Assembly (NCBI GenBank): GCA_018067045.1
Contig: JAGPVL010000037.1
Location: 1 to 64,000 of the forward strand
Length of the DNA stretch: 64,000 nt
DNA from: Gammaproteobacteria bacterium
GTDB lineage: Bacteria > Pseudomonadota > Gammaproteobacteria > Pseudomonadales > Alcanivoracaceae
Direction: 5' to 3'
Shown here: positions 8,420-18,600 of the stretch, one piece after another
Layout of the letters: every line of letters starts with the position of its first letter
How positions within the stretch are numbered: position 1 is the stretch's first letter
Notes under the pieces: generated by a model
Told to the model about the DNA's origin: nothing
Databases searched by the model: none
Seen by the model: only the letters and a program-made list of their open reading frames with translations
Program-made: the position numbers and the translations under genes

Positions 8420-11400
8420 TGCAACCCAACCGCACGACGTACCGTCGCCCAGCTGCCACTGCTTTGCAGAAACTGTTCAACGGCAGCATTCGCTTCCGGC
8501 GGAATCGGGCCAAGGCCGAGGTAGTCGAGCCACTTGCCGTGCCATGTGCCTTGCATGACCGCACGACCGGCGACAATCGCGACCACGGCGACCGGCTCCA
8601 TGGCGGAACGATCGGCATTAAGCCCCATGACAAAAAATACGGCGTCGTCTACAAATATGTCTTCAGCACCGTCCACGCTTGGGATCGGCAACGTAATGCG
8701 CGGGTTGCCGCTAACCTCAATACCTTCTGGCTGCAACGTAAACATGCCAAACATCGGCGCCGAGCCTTGTGCATCAAAACCTAATGAAAACGGCTCGACC
8801 AGTTGAGTATTCACCTGCACGGTGGTGCGGCCACGTTGGTCATTGATCGCGGCATCGAGTAAATCCACTTCCACCACGCCACCGGCCAAGCTACTGATCA
8901 AACCGCTCTGCAAGACATCGAAGCCGGTGTTTTCGTTGAGCAAAGGCACGATCATCGTGGCGAGCTTTTTGTAGCGACCTTGGTCTAAATAGACGCTACG
9001 CAAACGGGTGCCGAAACGCGGATCTTTGCCGTTGGGGTTGACGCTTAAATCATACGTGCCGCCTTTCAGGCCGCGCTGTGCGTCGACAAAACCGAAACTA
9101 AAACCACCGGCTTTGCCGGTCACGCTGGTGATGTCGCCCAGTGCCACGGTGACGCCACCGGCCGGTTGACCAAACTGATCGGTGAGCACACCGCTGAGCT
9201 GGGTGGGCAACGATTCGGTGGTAAATAACATGCGGCCGAGCGACTCGCCAGCGTACGTCACCTCTAGAAAAATACTGGCGCCGTAGCCGAAGAACCGATC
9301 CGGTTTGAACGACACCATGCGGGCGCCCGGTGCGACATCTAAGGTGCCCGGCACGAGTGCTAAGTCACGGTGAACTTCTTCAAGCTCATAGCCTTTGGCG
9401 CGCACAAAGTCGGTGCCGGGTGGATCATTATTAATGTAGGTAAAACCGTGCAAGGTTTCTTTTACCGTGAGGGTTAATTGCGTTGGATCAATCGCTTTAT
9501 TAAAGAACAAGGTGATCAATTGATTGGCGGACACATTTTGGCTGTTGGCGTTCGGGGTGACCGCGTCTAAGCGCAACGGTTGCGCCGCTTGATCGACCAC
9601 CTCCACCTGAATTTCTGTGGCGGCGACGAGACCACTTTGTGGATGTCGCACTTCGTAACGCAAGGTGACCGCGCCGGATTCGGCAGGCAACGCCACGTCA
9701 CCACTGAGCAAGGTGTCGGTCAAGTTGACGGGATACGGTGTGCCGTTGACCAACACTTGCGCGGTGGCCCCCGGTGCAATGCCCGCAAGACGCGCGGCCA
9801 CTTGCACCATGACCGGCGCGCCGTTGGCGCTAAAGCGACTGCCGTCTACGGGCAAGACCGGTTTCAACAGTGCGGCGGGGTCGAGTGACAGTTGGTAACG
9901 CTGCAGGGTGATATTGCCTGCGTCGTCGTGGGCGCTAAGGATAATTTCGCGGCTACCGCCGCTGAGTGACATGTCACGACTAAAGGTAAAGACGCCAGGT
10001 TGCGCCGTGGGCGTTAAGGTGGGCGACGTTGTGTCGATCAACATGCCCGACAAGTTCGGATCAGACACGGTGCCGGAAAGCACGAGACGACTTTCTGTCA
10101 CGGCGTTGTCTGCCGGCAGTGGCTCGAAATTATTATCGAGCGAAATAATCGGCGCAGAGATGTCGCGCTGCACGGAAACCGCTTCGCTGGTTTGACGGCC
10201 CAGTTGATCGGTGGCAACCACGTGAATCGCCATGTCCGTCTGCCCGTCGGCGAAATACAAGGCGGTGCTAAAGCTGCCGCTGGTGCCGTCGCCTGTGACG
10301 GTGACGGGCACGCCGTTGACGGTAACCGAAACCGTGCCGGCATAAGAGGTGGCGCGGCCAACCACATTCACGGCCTCACCGGACAACCACTGACTGTTGT
10401 TAGGGGCAAGCAAGGTTAAGGATGGCGCGGCAACGTTGTCTGGGTTTTCGGGTAACCGCGAAATCGTCAGCGTTGCGGCATCGCTGCCGTCGGGGCTGCT
10501 GACGTTGACGGAAAAATTATTGCTGCCGTATGCGAGCGGCAAGGTAACCGAAAATGGATAACCGTTGCCGTCGCGGGGCGCGAACACGACTTGGGCGTTG
10601 TTCACGGTTAAGCGCAACAGGTTTTCATCTAGTTCGGTGACAATGAGGCCGCTCAGCGTAACCCGTTCGGCATCGATAACGGCGCCGGATGACGGTTGCA
10701 AGGATTGCAATGTTGGCGGTGATAACCGGCGAATGGTCAGACTGGTGCTGGTGGAGTTCGCCGAGCCGTCAGTCGCGGCAATGGTGATGCTGTTGTCTCC
10801 GACTTTTAACGGCACGTACGCGGAGAAGTTACCATTGCTGTCTAATGTCACGGAAAAACTCGTTCCATAAGCAGCGTTGTAAACCGTTATGCTGCTGACA
10901 TTATCGACACCGCGATCATCGCTGGCGCTACCGGTCACCGTGATTTGATTGGCGGTGGTGGTCTGGCCGTCGGCGTTATTGACCGTCAGCGTAGGCGCAA
11001 TGTCATCAGGATAATCCGCGCCATCGTCGGGATTTGTTCCGCGCGCGATTTCATCTTCATTGCTGTAACCGTCGCCGTCACGATCAGGGTCGACGTCATC
11101 GGCAATGCCATCGTTGTCTTGATCCGGGCGGGTGATCGCGACGTTAACGCTCGTCGTGTTACCGCTGTGATCGACCGCCGTGACAACAAAATTGTTGTCG
11201 CCTGCTTCAAGAGATACATTGATGCTAAAGCTACCGTCTTCGGACAATGACAGTGACAAAGGCGCCATGCCGCGATCATTGGTTAGCGTTGCAGAGGCAA
11301 TGCCGCTGCCATTTTGGTTATCCACCACGCTACCGGAAATTGCTGCGCTGGGTGCGGAGATGTCTTGAGCGGACGGTACGGACAAGATAATTTCAGGCGC

Positions 11401-13923
11401 GATGGTATCGATACGCGTCACCGTTTTCGTGACGGTTGCCATCAGGCCTTGGCCGTCAGTCGCGGTAATGGTTAACAGGTTGACACCAAATGCTAACGGA
11501 ACAACCGCTTCAAAATTGTCGCCGCTACGCTGTACGGCAATGACGGTACTGGGCAGTTGCGCGTTCTCCACGGTGATGGACTGCACGCCTTGACCGTGCG
11601 CTCCGTCATTTGCGCTGCCGCGCACAACCACCTCAACCGCTTCAACCGAAAGATCACTGCCGTCTTCCAGCGTCAGCTGTGGTGGCGTGGCATCTTGGCG
11701 GATAACGGTACGCGTTAACGTCGTAATATTACCGGCGGCATCCTGCGCAATAATATTGAGCGTATTGCTGCCAAAGGCGAGATCGACGGTTACCTGCCAG
11801 GCATCACCCGTAATCGTTGCGTTGACGCTAGCGCTGGTCTGCACGTTGTTTACGGTAACGGAAACAACACCGGCGTGAGGACCGCCGCTGTCGGTCACGT
11901 CGCCGGTAATTAGCCGCTCCGTCACTTCTTGTTCTGCGTTGTCTTGCAGCGTAGTCGTTAATGTAGGCGCAACGGTATCCGGATAATCCTCGGCGTTATT
12001 GGGGTCGGTGCCAGCGGATATTTCATCGTCATTGCTGTAGCCGTCGTTATCTCTGTCTGGATCAACATCATCGGCGAGTCCATCGCCATCAAGATCTGGC
12101 CGTGTAACAGTCAGCGTTGCGGAAGACTGGTTACCAAACTGATCAGAGGCGACAAGAGTGAGTACATTGTTACCCGCCAGTAGTGCGACCGTTGTCGAGA
12201 ACGTGCCATCGGGTTGGATCGTCAATGACTGGGGAGGAATTCCTGCGCGATCACTGTTCAATGTCAGAGATGACATGCCGCTACCGATCACGTTGTCTAC
12301 CACGACGCCGCTGACGAGAACTTGCGGCGCGGAAACATTCTGACTGGGAGGATTATCCAGTGTCAGAGTTGGCGCAACGGTGTCCACACGCGTAACGGTC
12401 TTGCTTGCTGTGCTTTGCAACTGAAAACCGTCTGCAACGGTTACGGTAATCTCGTTTTCGCCAAACACCAACGGCACTTCTGCGGAGAACGTTTCGCCTT
12501 CGACTAACACGTCAATTTGCGTTGCTGGCAAGGCTGCATTGATCACGCTAACGTCGGCAATGCCGCTACCGTCCACGCCGTCTGTTACGGTGCCGGTTAG
12601 AAAATAGGTCACGGCGTCTACCGATTCATTTGGCAATCCATCTAGGCTTATCGACGGCGCCGAGTTATCGACCCTTGTCGCAATAGCGCTAATAACCTTT
12701 TCGTTACCGCTGGTATCTGTCGCAGAAACTGAAATTTGGTTATCACCAAAATCTAGCAGTATGGACGCTGTGTAAGATCCACCGCTGACGGTAGCTGCAA
12801 TGCTTTGTCCCGTGGTGGTGTTTGTCACCAGTACCGTTGCCAAACCCGCGTATGGGCCGCCTTCATCGGAGACGTTACCGCCAAGCGACAATTGCGCCGC
12901 TTCTTGTTGGTAAGGTTGTGAGAGGTTTATCGATACGGATGGCGCGATAACGTCGGGATAATCGCTGGCGTCTTCTGGGTCTGTGCCTGCGGCAATTTCA
13001 TCGAGGTTATCGACGCCATCACCGTCAATATCGTTATCAATGCTGTCCGGGATACCGTCGCCATCAAGATCACCGCTAACGTTACAAATCTCGCCGTAAT
13101 CGGTTGCTTCGCGTTGCGAGCTGGTTAATGCCGTGACTTTAGAGAACAACTGCATTTCAATTTCTGAGGCTGCGACATCACCTTTAACGGTAACAAATGT
13201 ATCCAGTAACACTTTATTCGCCGCGTATAGCGTAGCGGCAACATCTGCACTGCCGTGCACGCGGATATTATCCCAACCGACAATAATTAGGCGTGACGGA
13301 TCTGCGCCATCCTCCATATTAATTGCGGTATACCACGGCGCATGAAGTGTATTTTTGACGAACAGCCGAACGGTGCCTTCGCCTACAGGCTGAATGACAC
13401 TGTTTAATCCTAAAGACAAGTTTTCCACCCAGTAATCACCCGGCGCCAACTCAAGGGTGGCACTACTGCTGAGGGTAATTTCTTTAATGCGCCAGGTCTG
13501 CGCGACAGGTGCAAGGCGAGCTTTTCCTAACCATCCTACTTTGACTTCACTAAAGTCTCGGCCAGTGCCTTGATAGGTCGTATTGCCAAACCAGCCAATG
13601 GACAGCTTCGATGTTGAGCTTGTGGTTAGAAACGTGGGTAACGCCAGTGCAGCGGACGCCTGCCCACTAGCGACGCAACTGGCGCTATCACAGGACAAGG
13701 GCAACAGACTCAAATCAAGTTTATTGCGCGCGCGCATCACATTCGTTGAGCTGTCGGATACCCAGCCGCCGTAAAAGCGGAGAAACGAGTCGGGATCATG
13801 TGCCGACAACGTGGTCGGAAAAATCGCGTCACAACTTTCAACTGCCGCAGCCTGACCGTGCAGCGCCATGAGCACCGCAGCCATCAGCCACAAGGCTTGT
13901 TTTTTCACCCCGAATCCCCGCAT
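8416..13923 (-). CDS. Secreted Ig-like/thrombospondin type-3 repeat protein with carboxypeptidase-regulatory-like C terminus
   Basis: The protein has 1835 residues with a Sec signal ending near residue 27 (HGQAAA). The ATG at 13923 has AGGGA 11 bases upstream; a GTG at 13908 with GGGGA is an alternative start. After a 250-residue N-terminal beta domain come three copies of a thrombospondin-3-type block (D-x-DGDG and DPDRD-type loops, at residues 287-326, 608-655 and 932-976). Each block is followed by bacterial Ig-like domains that open with TVAPTLTL-like strands. Further Ig domains lead to an SbsA-type Ig domain from about 1458 (LFFNKAIDP) and a carboxypeptidase-regulatory-like domain at 1573-1612 (GVLTDQFGQPAGGVTV). 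The remaining C-terminal 220 residues are unassigned. The acidic loops should bind calcium and rigidify a rod. It sits between the foldase genes and the toxin-like gene and overlaps the latter by ATGA, so the two are probably made in equal amounts and act together as stalk and effector. That pairing is inference. Confidence 0.88.
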   Translation of the reverse strand: MRGFGVKKQALWLMAAVLMALHGQAAAVESCDAIFPTTLSAHDPDSFLRFYGGWVSDSSTNVMRARNKLDLSLLPLSCDSASCVASGQASAALALPTFLTTSSTSKLSIGWFGNTTYQGTGRDFSEVKVGWLGKARLAPVAQTWRIKEITLSSSATLELAPGDYWVENLSLGLNSVIQPVGEGTVRLFVKNTLHAPWYTAINMEDGADPSRLIIVGWDNIRVHGSADVAATLYAANKVLLDTFVTVKGDVAASEIEMQLFSKVTALTSSQREATDYGEICNVSGDLDGDGIPDSIDNDIDGDGVDNLDEIAAGTDPEDASDYPDVIAPSVSINLSQPYQQEAAQLSLGGNVSDEGGPYAGLATVLVTNTTTGQSIAATVSGGSYTASILLDFGDNQISVSATDTSGNEKVISAIATRVDNSAPSISLDGLPNESVDAVTYFLTGTVTDGVDGSGIADVSVINAALPATQIDVLVEGETFSAEVPLVFGENEITVTVADGFQLQSTASKTVTRVDTVAPTLTLDNPPSQNVSAPQVLVSGVVVDNVIGSGMSSLTLNSDRAGIPPQSLTIQPDGTFSTTVALLAGNNVLTLVASDQFGNQSSATLTVTRPDLDGDGLADDVDPDRDNDGYSNDDEISAGTDPNNAEDYPDTVAPTLTTTLQDNAEQEVTERLITGDVTDSGGPHAGVVSVTVNNVQTSASVNATITGDAWQVTVDLAFGSNTLNIIAQDAAGNITTLTRTVIRQDATPPQLTLEDGSDLSVEAVEVVVRGSANDGAHGQGVQSITVENAQLPSTVIAVQRSGDNFEAVVPLAFGVNLLTITATDGQGLMATVTKTVTRIDTIAPEIILSVPSAQDISAPSAAISGSVVDNQNGSGIASATLTNDRGMAPLSLSLSEDGSFSINVSLEAGDNNFVVTAVDHSGNTTSVNVAITRPDQDNDGIADDVDPDRDGDGYSNEDEIARGTNPDDGADYPDDIAPTLTVNNADGQTTTANQITVTGSASDDRGVDNVSSITVYNAAYGTSFSVTLDSNGNFSAYVPLKVGDNSITIAATDGSANSTSTSLTIRRLSPPTLQSLQPSSGAVIDAERVTLSGLIVTELDENLLRLTVNNAQVVFAPRDGNGYPFSVTLPLAYGSNNFSVNVSSPDGSDAATLTISRLPENPDNVAAPSLTLLAPNNSQWLSGEAVNVVGRATSYAGTVSVTVNGVPVTVTGDGTSGSFSTALYFADGQTDMAIHVVATDQLGRQTSEAVSVQRDISAPIISLDNNFEPLPADNAVTESRLVLSGTVSDPNLSGMLIDTTSPTLTPTAQPGVFTFSRDMSLSGGSREIILSAHDDAGNITLQRYQLSLDPAALLKPVLPVDGSRFSANGAPVMVQVAARLAGIAPGATAQVLVNGTPYPVNLTDTLLSGDVALPAESGAVTLRYEVRHPQSGLVAATEIQVEVVDQAAQPLRLDAVTPNANSQNVSANQLITLFFNKAIDPTQLTLTVKETLHGFTYINNDPPGTDFVRAKGYELEEVHRDLALVPGTLDVAPGARMVSFKPDRFFGYGASIFLEVTYAGESLGRMLFTTESLPTQLSGVLTDQFGQPAGGVTVALGDITSVTGKAGGFSFGFVDAQRGLKGGTYDLSVNPNGKDPRFGTRLRSVYLDQGRYKKLATMIVPLLNENTGFDVLQSGLISSLAGGVVEVDLLDAAINDQRGRTTVQVNTQLVEPFSLGFDAQGSAPMFGMFTLQPEGIEVSGNPRITLPIPSVDGAEDIFVDDAVFFVMGLNADRSAMEPVAVVAIVAGRAVMQGTWHGKWLDYLGLGPIPPEANAAVEQFLQSSGSWATVRRAVGLQ
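10995..13065 (-). repeat. Three-fold super-repeat, about 0.97 kb per unit
   Basis: Thrombospondin-3-type blocks start near 13065, 12100 and 11130, so the spacing is about 965-970 bases (roughly 322 codons). Each is followed by a similar series of Ig-like domains. The copies are clearly related but diverged, which points to old tandem duplication maintained by selection rather than a recent expansion. Confidence 0.75.
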
Positions 13924-13940
13924 TGTACTAAACGTCCCTA

Positions 13941-14789
13941 TTAATTCTTGCTGTCGAAGTACTCAACATCAGCCCCAACCAGCGCTGTATCCATTGCTTC
14001 TTTTACGGCCGCCTTTAAGTTCACGGGCGCAAGGCGGCGACGAATATCGTCGCGCACTTCTATTAATGGCCTAGGCGCAATAATTTCTACCGCATTAACG
14101 CGCAGCACCGTCGCCTCGCCTCCAGCTAACGACATTGCTGACGTCTTTCCGGCAGACAAGGTTTTCAGTTTGGCAAGTAACGCCTTGTCGCCGGTATTCG
14201 CGTCCGCGCGCGCCCGTGCATAATGAACGATCAAATCAGCGGACGAGTTTTCCCGCGCATACTTCTGCCACTCTTTTTGCGCTGCCGCGTTGCCCAATAA
14301 CGAAACCGCTTTATCGCGCGTTTCTTCATTGGTCGTGCCTTGAATAGTCAGCACTTCATACAAGCGCCGTTCGCCACCGCCAAACATTTCCGGATGCTTG
14401 TTGTAATACGACTCAACCATCTCATTGCTGACCGGCTGTGGCGTGACATGCTCTGAGAGGTAACGCTTAACCAGCTGCTCTTCGCGCCAGGCTTTTACCA
14501 CGGCTTCGAACTCTTGCTTCTGTTCCGCAGACATTGTCGCTTCCGCCTTGTGCGCCATAACACGGCTGGCGACCAAACTTTTCAGCAACCGCTCTTCCAT
14601 GGCATCGTCCGCATACAGCGCATCAACTTCTGAAAACGTCCGTGACCACGCGGCATCCATGTCTGATTGATACACATCACTGCCATCGACACGCACCAAC
14701 AGCGGATTTACCGATGGCTCTTCCTGCTTGCCACACGCGGTTACGGCCAGCACTGCAAGCGCGAGGGCGGCTACTCTTACTCCGCCCAC
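13941..14789 (-). CDS. Periplasmic lipoprotein foldase of SurA/EpsD type with degenerate parvulin domain
   Basis: The protein has 282 residues and starts with GTG at 14789, supported by a GGAGGT ribosome binding site 6 bases upstream. A lipoprotein signal with lipobox VTAC ends at Cys19, followed by KQ rather than Asp, so outer-membrane sorting is expected. The N-terminal part is helical and chaperone-like, as in SurA. The region where a parvulin core should lie (about 130-240) lacks the first conserved His, the GGDLGW turn and the FGYHII strand, so isomerase activity is doubtful. The gene overlaps the preceding foldase gene by 13 bases and lies 17 bases before the 1835-residue protein. The best reading is a dedicated periplasmic holdase for the giant partners, paired with the active foldase upstream. 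Family membership is fairly secure; the activity is inferred. Confidence 0.85.
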   Translation of the reverse strand: MGGVRVAALALAVLAVTACGKQEEPSVNPLLVRVDGSDVYQSDMDAAWSRTFSEVDALYADDAMEERLLKSLVASRVMAHKAEATMSAEQKQEFEAVVKAWREEQLVKRYLSEHVTPQPVSNEMVESYYNKHPEMFGGGERRLYEVLTIQGTTNEETRDKAVSLLGNAAAQKEWQKYARENSSADLIVHYARARADANTGDKALLAKLKTLSAGKTSAMSLAGGEATVLRVNAVEIIAPRPLIEVRDDIRRRLAPVNLKAAVKEAMDTALVGADVEYFDSKN

Positions 14790-15586
14790 TGCGATACCTC
14801 CAGATCAACCGACTCCATTAATGTTTCTGCTTCAGCGTCTTTCGCTTGCTGACGCAACAAGTAACGAATATCGCCGGCAACCGTTTCCAGCGACTGGCTG
14901 ACAACCTGTGGCCCATCGATCAACTTAATAATATGGTAGCCAAACGTCGTCGATACGATTTCTGACACAGCTCCCGGCGCCAACGAAAATGCCGCATGTG
15001 AAAACTCATTCGATACTGCGCCTTCTTTCATCCAACCAAGATCGCCGCCTTTTCCGGCAGACATGGTGTCTTCTGATGACGAACGCGCCACTTCGGCGAA
15101 ATCTTCGCCGCGATTAATACGCGATAACGCTTCGCTGGCAGCAGTGAGCTTCGCTGTGCGTTCTGCTTCATCCATGTCCGGACGTACGCGGAACAAAATA
15201 TGTGCCAAGTGCGCTTTTTTCGCCTGATAGCTTTCGGCATGGGCGGCGTAATAGTTAGCCACTGCCGCATCATCTACCTTGTCATTAAGGTACTGATCAA
15301 AGTAGCGACTTATTAGCACCTGCTTACGGAACTCATTCACTTCCATCTCGACCGCATTCATGTCGAGAAAATCGGTTTCCGTAATCGCCGCTGCCAACGC
15401 CTCACGCTTGGCGTATTCTTCCAGCACGCGCTGCACCTGCGGAGCATTCGTCTCCGGAATATTTTTCAGTTTCAGATAAGACTGAAACGCTTCTTTTGAG
15501 ACGTCGTTACCGTTGATGCTAGCAACGTTGTCGGAACAGCCGTAAAGAGCTGTTGTTAGCAAACCTAGAATCACATAATGCTTCAT
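14777..15586 (-). CDS. Parvulin-type peptidyl-prolyl cis-trans isomerase lipoprotein
   Basis: The protein has 269 residues from the ATG at 15586. That start has a strong AGGTGAGG ribosome binding site 5-6 bases upstream and gives a lipoprotein signal with lipobox LYGC (Cys17). An ATG 18 bases earlier forms an ATGA overlap with the giant gene but has no good binding site. A SurA-N-like helical part is followed by a complete parvulin domain at about 125-225: KKAHLAHILF with the catalytic-type His, a GKGGDLGW turn, F..AAF.L..G..S, and FGYHIIKL with the second His. The family catalyses proline cis/trans isomerisation in the periplasm and acts on secreted beta-rich proteins. Placement directly after the giant gene suggests it helps fold that protein and the two others in the operon. 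Confidence 0.92.
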   Translation of the reverse strand: MKHYVILGLLTTALYGCSDNVASINGNDVSKEAFQSYLKLKNIPETNAPQVQRVLEEYAKREALAAAITETDFLDMNAVEMEVNEFRKQVLISRYFDQYLNDKVDDAAVANYYAAHAESYQAKKAHLAHILFRVRPDMDEAERTAKLTAASEALSRINRGEDFAEVARSSSEDTMSAGKGGDLGWMKEGAVSNEFSHAAFSLAPGAVSEIVSTTFGYHIIKLIDGPQVVSQSLETVAGDIRYLLRQQAKDAEAETLMESVDLEVSQWAE

Positions 15587-15600
15587 TAGTATCCTCACCT

Positions 15601-18600
15601 TCATACTGGATTCTCAACGCACTCCATAGGCCTTGGCGTATACGGAGGCACACTTAAATCAATACCATCTTGTTGCTCAACAGACTCTGTCACCTCAACA
15701 CTGGATTCTTGCACGCTGTAGTTGCCTGCTGCGTCGACGGCAAGAATGTGTAGCGGATACTCTCCGGCAAATACTCCTCCGAACGATACGTTCATGTCGA
15801 AGTACAGTACGCCAGGCTCATGCGCACGGAACCCTACACGACTACATCCTGCCCTGCCTCCGAAATTAGTATCGCCAAAGGAATCGCCAACCTCTGCAGT
15901 GTACTGCTCACCAATCACGTGATAGTCGCCATCTATTTCAATAGCTGCGACAACAAGGAACAGATCACCGCTGTCATCCATCACCTGCACCGGCAATCGC
16001 GCTAGGCTGTTCGCATTAAACGATGCCGCTGCGCTTGGTGGCGCAATCTGTGGCGCCGAATACTCTGGTAACTCGGGTATCTGCAAAGATATATCCTCGG
16101 AATAACCACAATAAGTGTCTACCCGAACATGAAGATTACCTTCTTCATCCAGCAGTGATGACGCATCCTGTTCTGAAGCAGCAGACGCATAGGCACCCCA
16201 GAAGTCCGAAGTCCAGCTTTCGTTCAAGCTAAAGTTAACGCCATCGGATGAGTAGAAGCCGACACGTTCAGAAAAAGACAACACTTCGCCGTTCGGATCA
16301 AGCAAGGTGAGCCACGCGGGACTGCGCGAATCGACTCTCAAGCGCGGCGAGAAGCTACCTCCATAAACGGATCCGACATCTGAGTAAAATGCCGCTTTAT
16401 TCAGATAACTAAGCAAGTCGTAGGTGGCGAAAGGCTCCTCTTGGTCATAGTAGTCATACTCAAAGAACCTATTAGACAGGAAGGTATCTCGAATAAGACG
16501 AGAGCGGACATCTAGCGGATCCGGCAACGAGTGATAAGGATTTTCAGACGGTGACTTAAGCGATCTTCGTGCCCCTTCAACAGAGATCGTCGGAACTTCA
16601 CACGTATCACCTGGCTGAACATTTAGTTCATCTGTACCTGCCACCGACACGACGCTATCGCCAGCGCCAACCGATACGCTAAGTGGCGCGCCATTGTATT
16701 CTAAGCCAAGCCGTAACGATGCTGGGCTTAAAGGGCTTAACACGTCTGTCAGCGACAAGTCTGGACGCACGATGCGTTCTACCGACGTTGCCAGTTGCGC
16801 ACCCTCGATCATTGGGCGAATGGTTGGCAGCAATACGCCATTGTCAGTTTTCTGAAACCGCACATCGACCCCACTAGAGCAGTTATCACTACAGCTATAC
16901 GTCCCGCCACTTAGCAGCTGAGCGTCATTAATGCTAATGCTGCCGCTATAGTCCGCACCAAATGCCAACAAATACTCGCCTTCCTCCGCAGGCAAATAAA
17001 CATCATAGTGACGGCGCCCATCGGAAACGCCCGCATAACTAACAGACGCACCGGCAGGAATATCGGCGACGGTAAATCCTAGCGCCGCATTGTCCGCTCG
17101 CAACACCCGCCCGCCAAACCGATATTGAGAGTCGACATCAATACGCATAACAGCTTCAGGCACATTGCCACTGCCGTCGTAATAGAAACGCTTATACTGC
17201 AGATAACGTGAGCTGGAGCTGCTGCTTGCAAAGCGCGTATATGTCTCTTGCCCCAGCGGTAATGGCTGACGGTACTTTTCATCTTCTTGTGGCACATTCA
17301 GAGAAAATGCCGTCGCTACATTACCGTAAGCACCATAAGCGATTGGCAAATCAATAATGTCGCCTTCCATCACAGAAAGCTGCTGAGTGAATTGATCAAG
17401 CGGCGCGTTAAGCTCAGCCGCTACTTGAGGAAGAACCAATACAGGCACGTCTAATGTGGCGGTAAAAGCACCATACTGACGACTGTATAAATCAGCACTA
17501 ACCGATACGGTTGTTTCAGCTTGCAGATCTCCCCACGCGATATTTATCTGCTGCTGGTCGAGGTAGTAGTCTGCGCCGACTCCATCACCCTCGCCAAAAG
17601 GCGAGTCTCCAAAGAAACGCATACAGTTGCTGCAATAGTTATTCAATTCGTAGTAACGGTATTCATCGTCATACATAAACTCTACGTACTGATCTCGCAA
17701 GCCAATCACACCCACCTCAAATGGACTGTCGATGGTAAAGAGCATTGTGCTCGGCTGATCGGCACCAGCACTTGCATACAAAGGTGCCCGCGCTGATGAG
17801 CTAGCAATACGCAGCTGCGGAGAAGGAATATCTGACGGGCGCGTAACGACCACTTCAAAGAATGTCCAGCTGTCATTGAAGTAATAACCCACTTCTGAAA
17901 TGCCCGGGCGAATAGCAAACAATCCCTGCTCCCGGGTCATTCGCATTAAGGCGTTTGGCGCTAGCATATCACCGCCCTCTCCCTGACTTTTCGCAACAGC
18001 GACCGAATCACCCTGTATTCCGAGCTCCTGAAGATCAGCAATCAAACTCCAGCTTATGGGCACATCTCGCCCGCCCAGTTTCACTATGACATCTGGAACA
18101 TTGATACGCGGATCATCAATGCCGAGCACCACGTTAACGGAGCCATCAAAAGAGACTTCATCGACCGTGGAGAACGCTTGGTAAATTTGTAACTCGTGCG
18201 GAACGGACGCCTCAACGAGCGGATCAGAGCCGAGGAAGCTCTCAAGATAATCGCCGTAGCCATCGCCATCTGTATCAACCGCTGTCGGGTCTGTGCCTAT
18301 CTCCAGTTCTTCATAATCATAGAGACCGTCTCCATCGGTATCTGTTGTATCCAGCATCGGCATGACGTGAACGGTTGCATTGCCGGCACCGTCATAGGCA
18401 ACGATATAGGCCGTTGTTACAACTACATTTCCCCAAAGGTCATTCACACCACTGAGAGTAAAGCGCCCGCCGAATCGATTTTGGCCGAATGTCATGTCGA
18501 TGGTATTGCCAAATTCACCATCACCGTCATACAAACTCCGACGTTCACCCAAAGCACGATGAGCGTGACTTTCGCCATACTCGAAGCATTCGGGGTCGCA

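Noticed and set aside
1781-13923. RHS/YD-repeat toxin
   Set aside because: There are no YD repeats and no RHS core motif. The scaffold is Ig, LamG and thrombospondin-3 modules instead.
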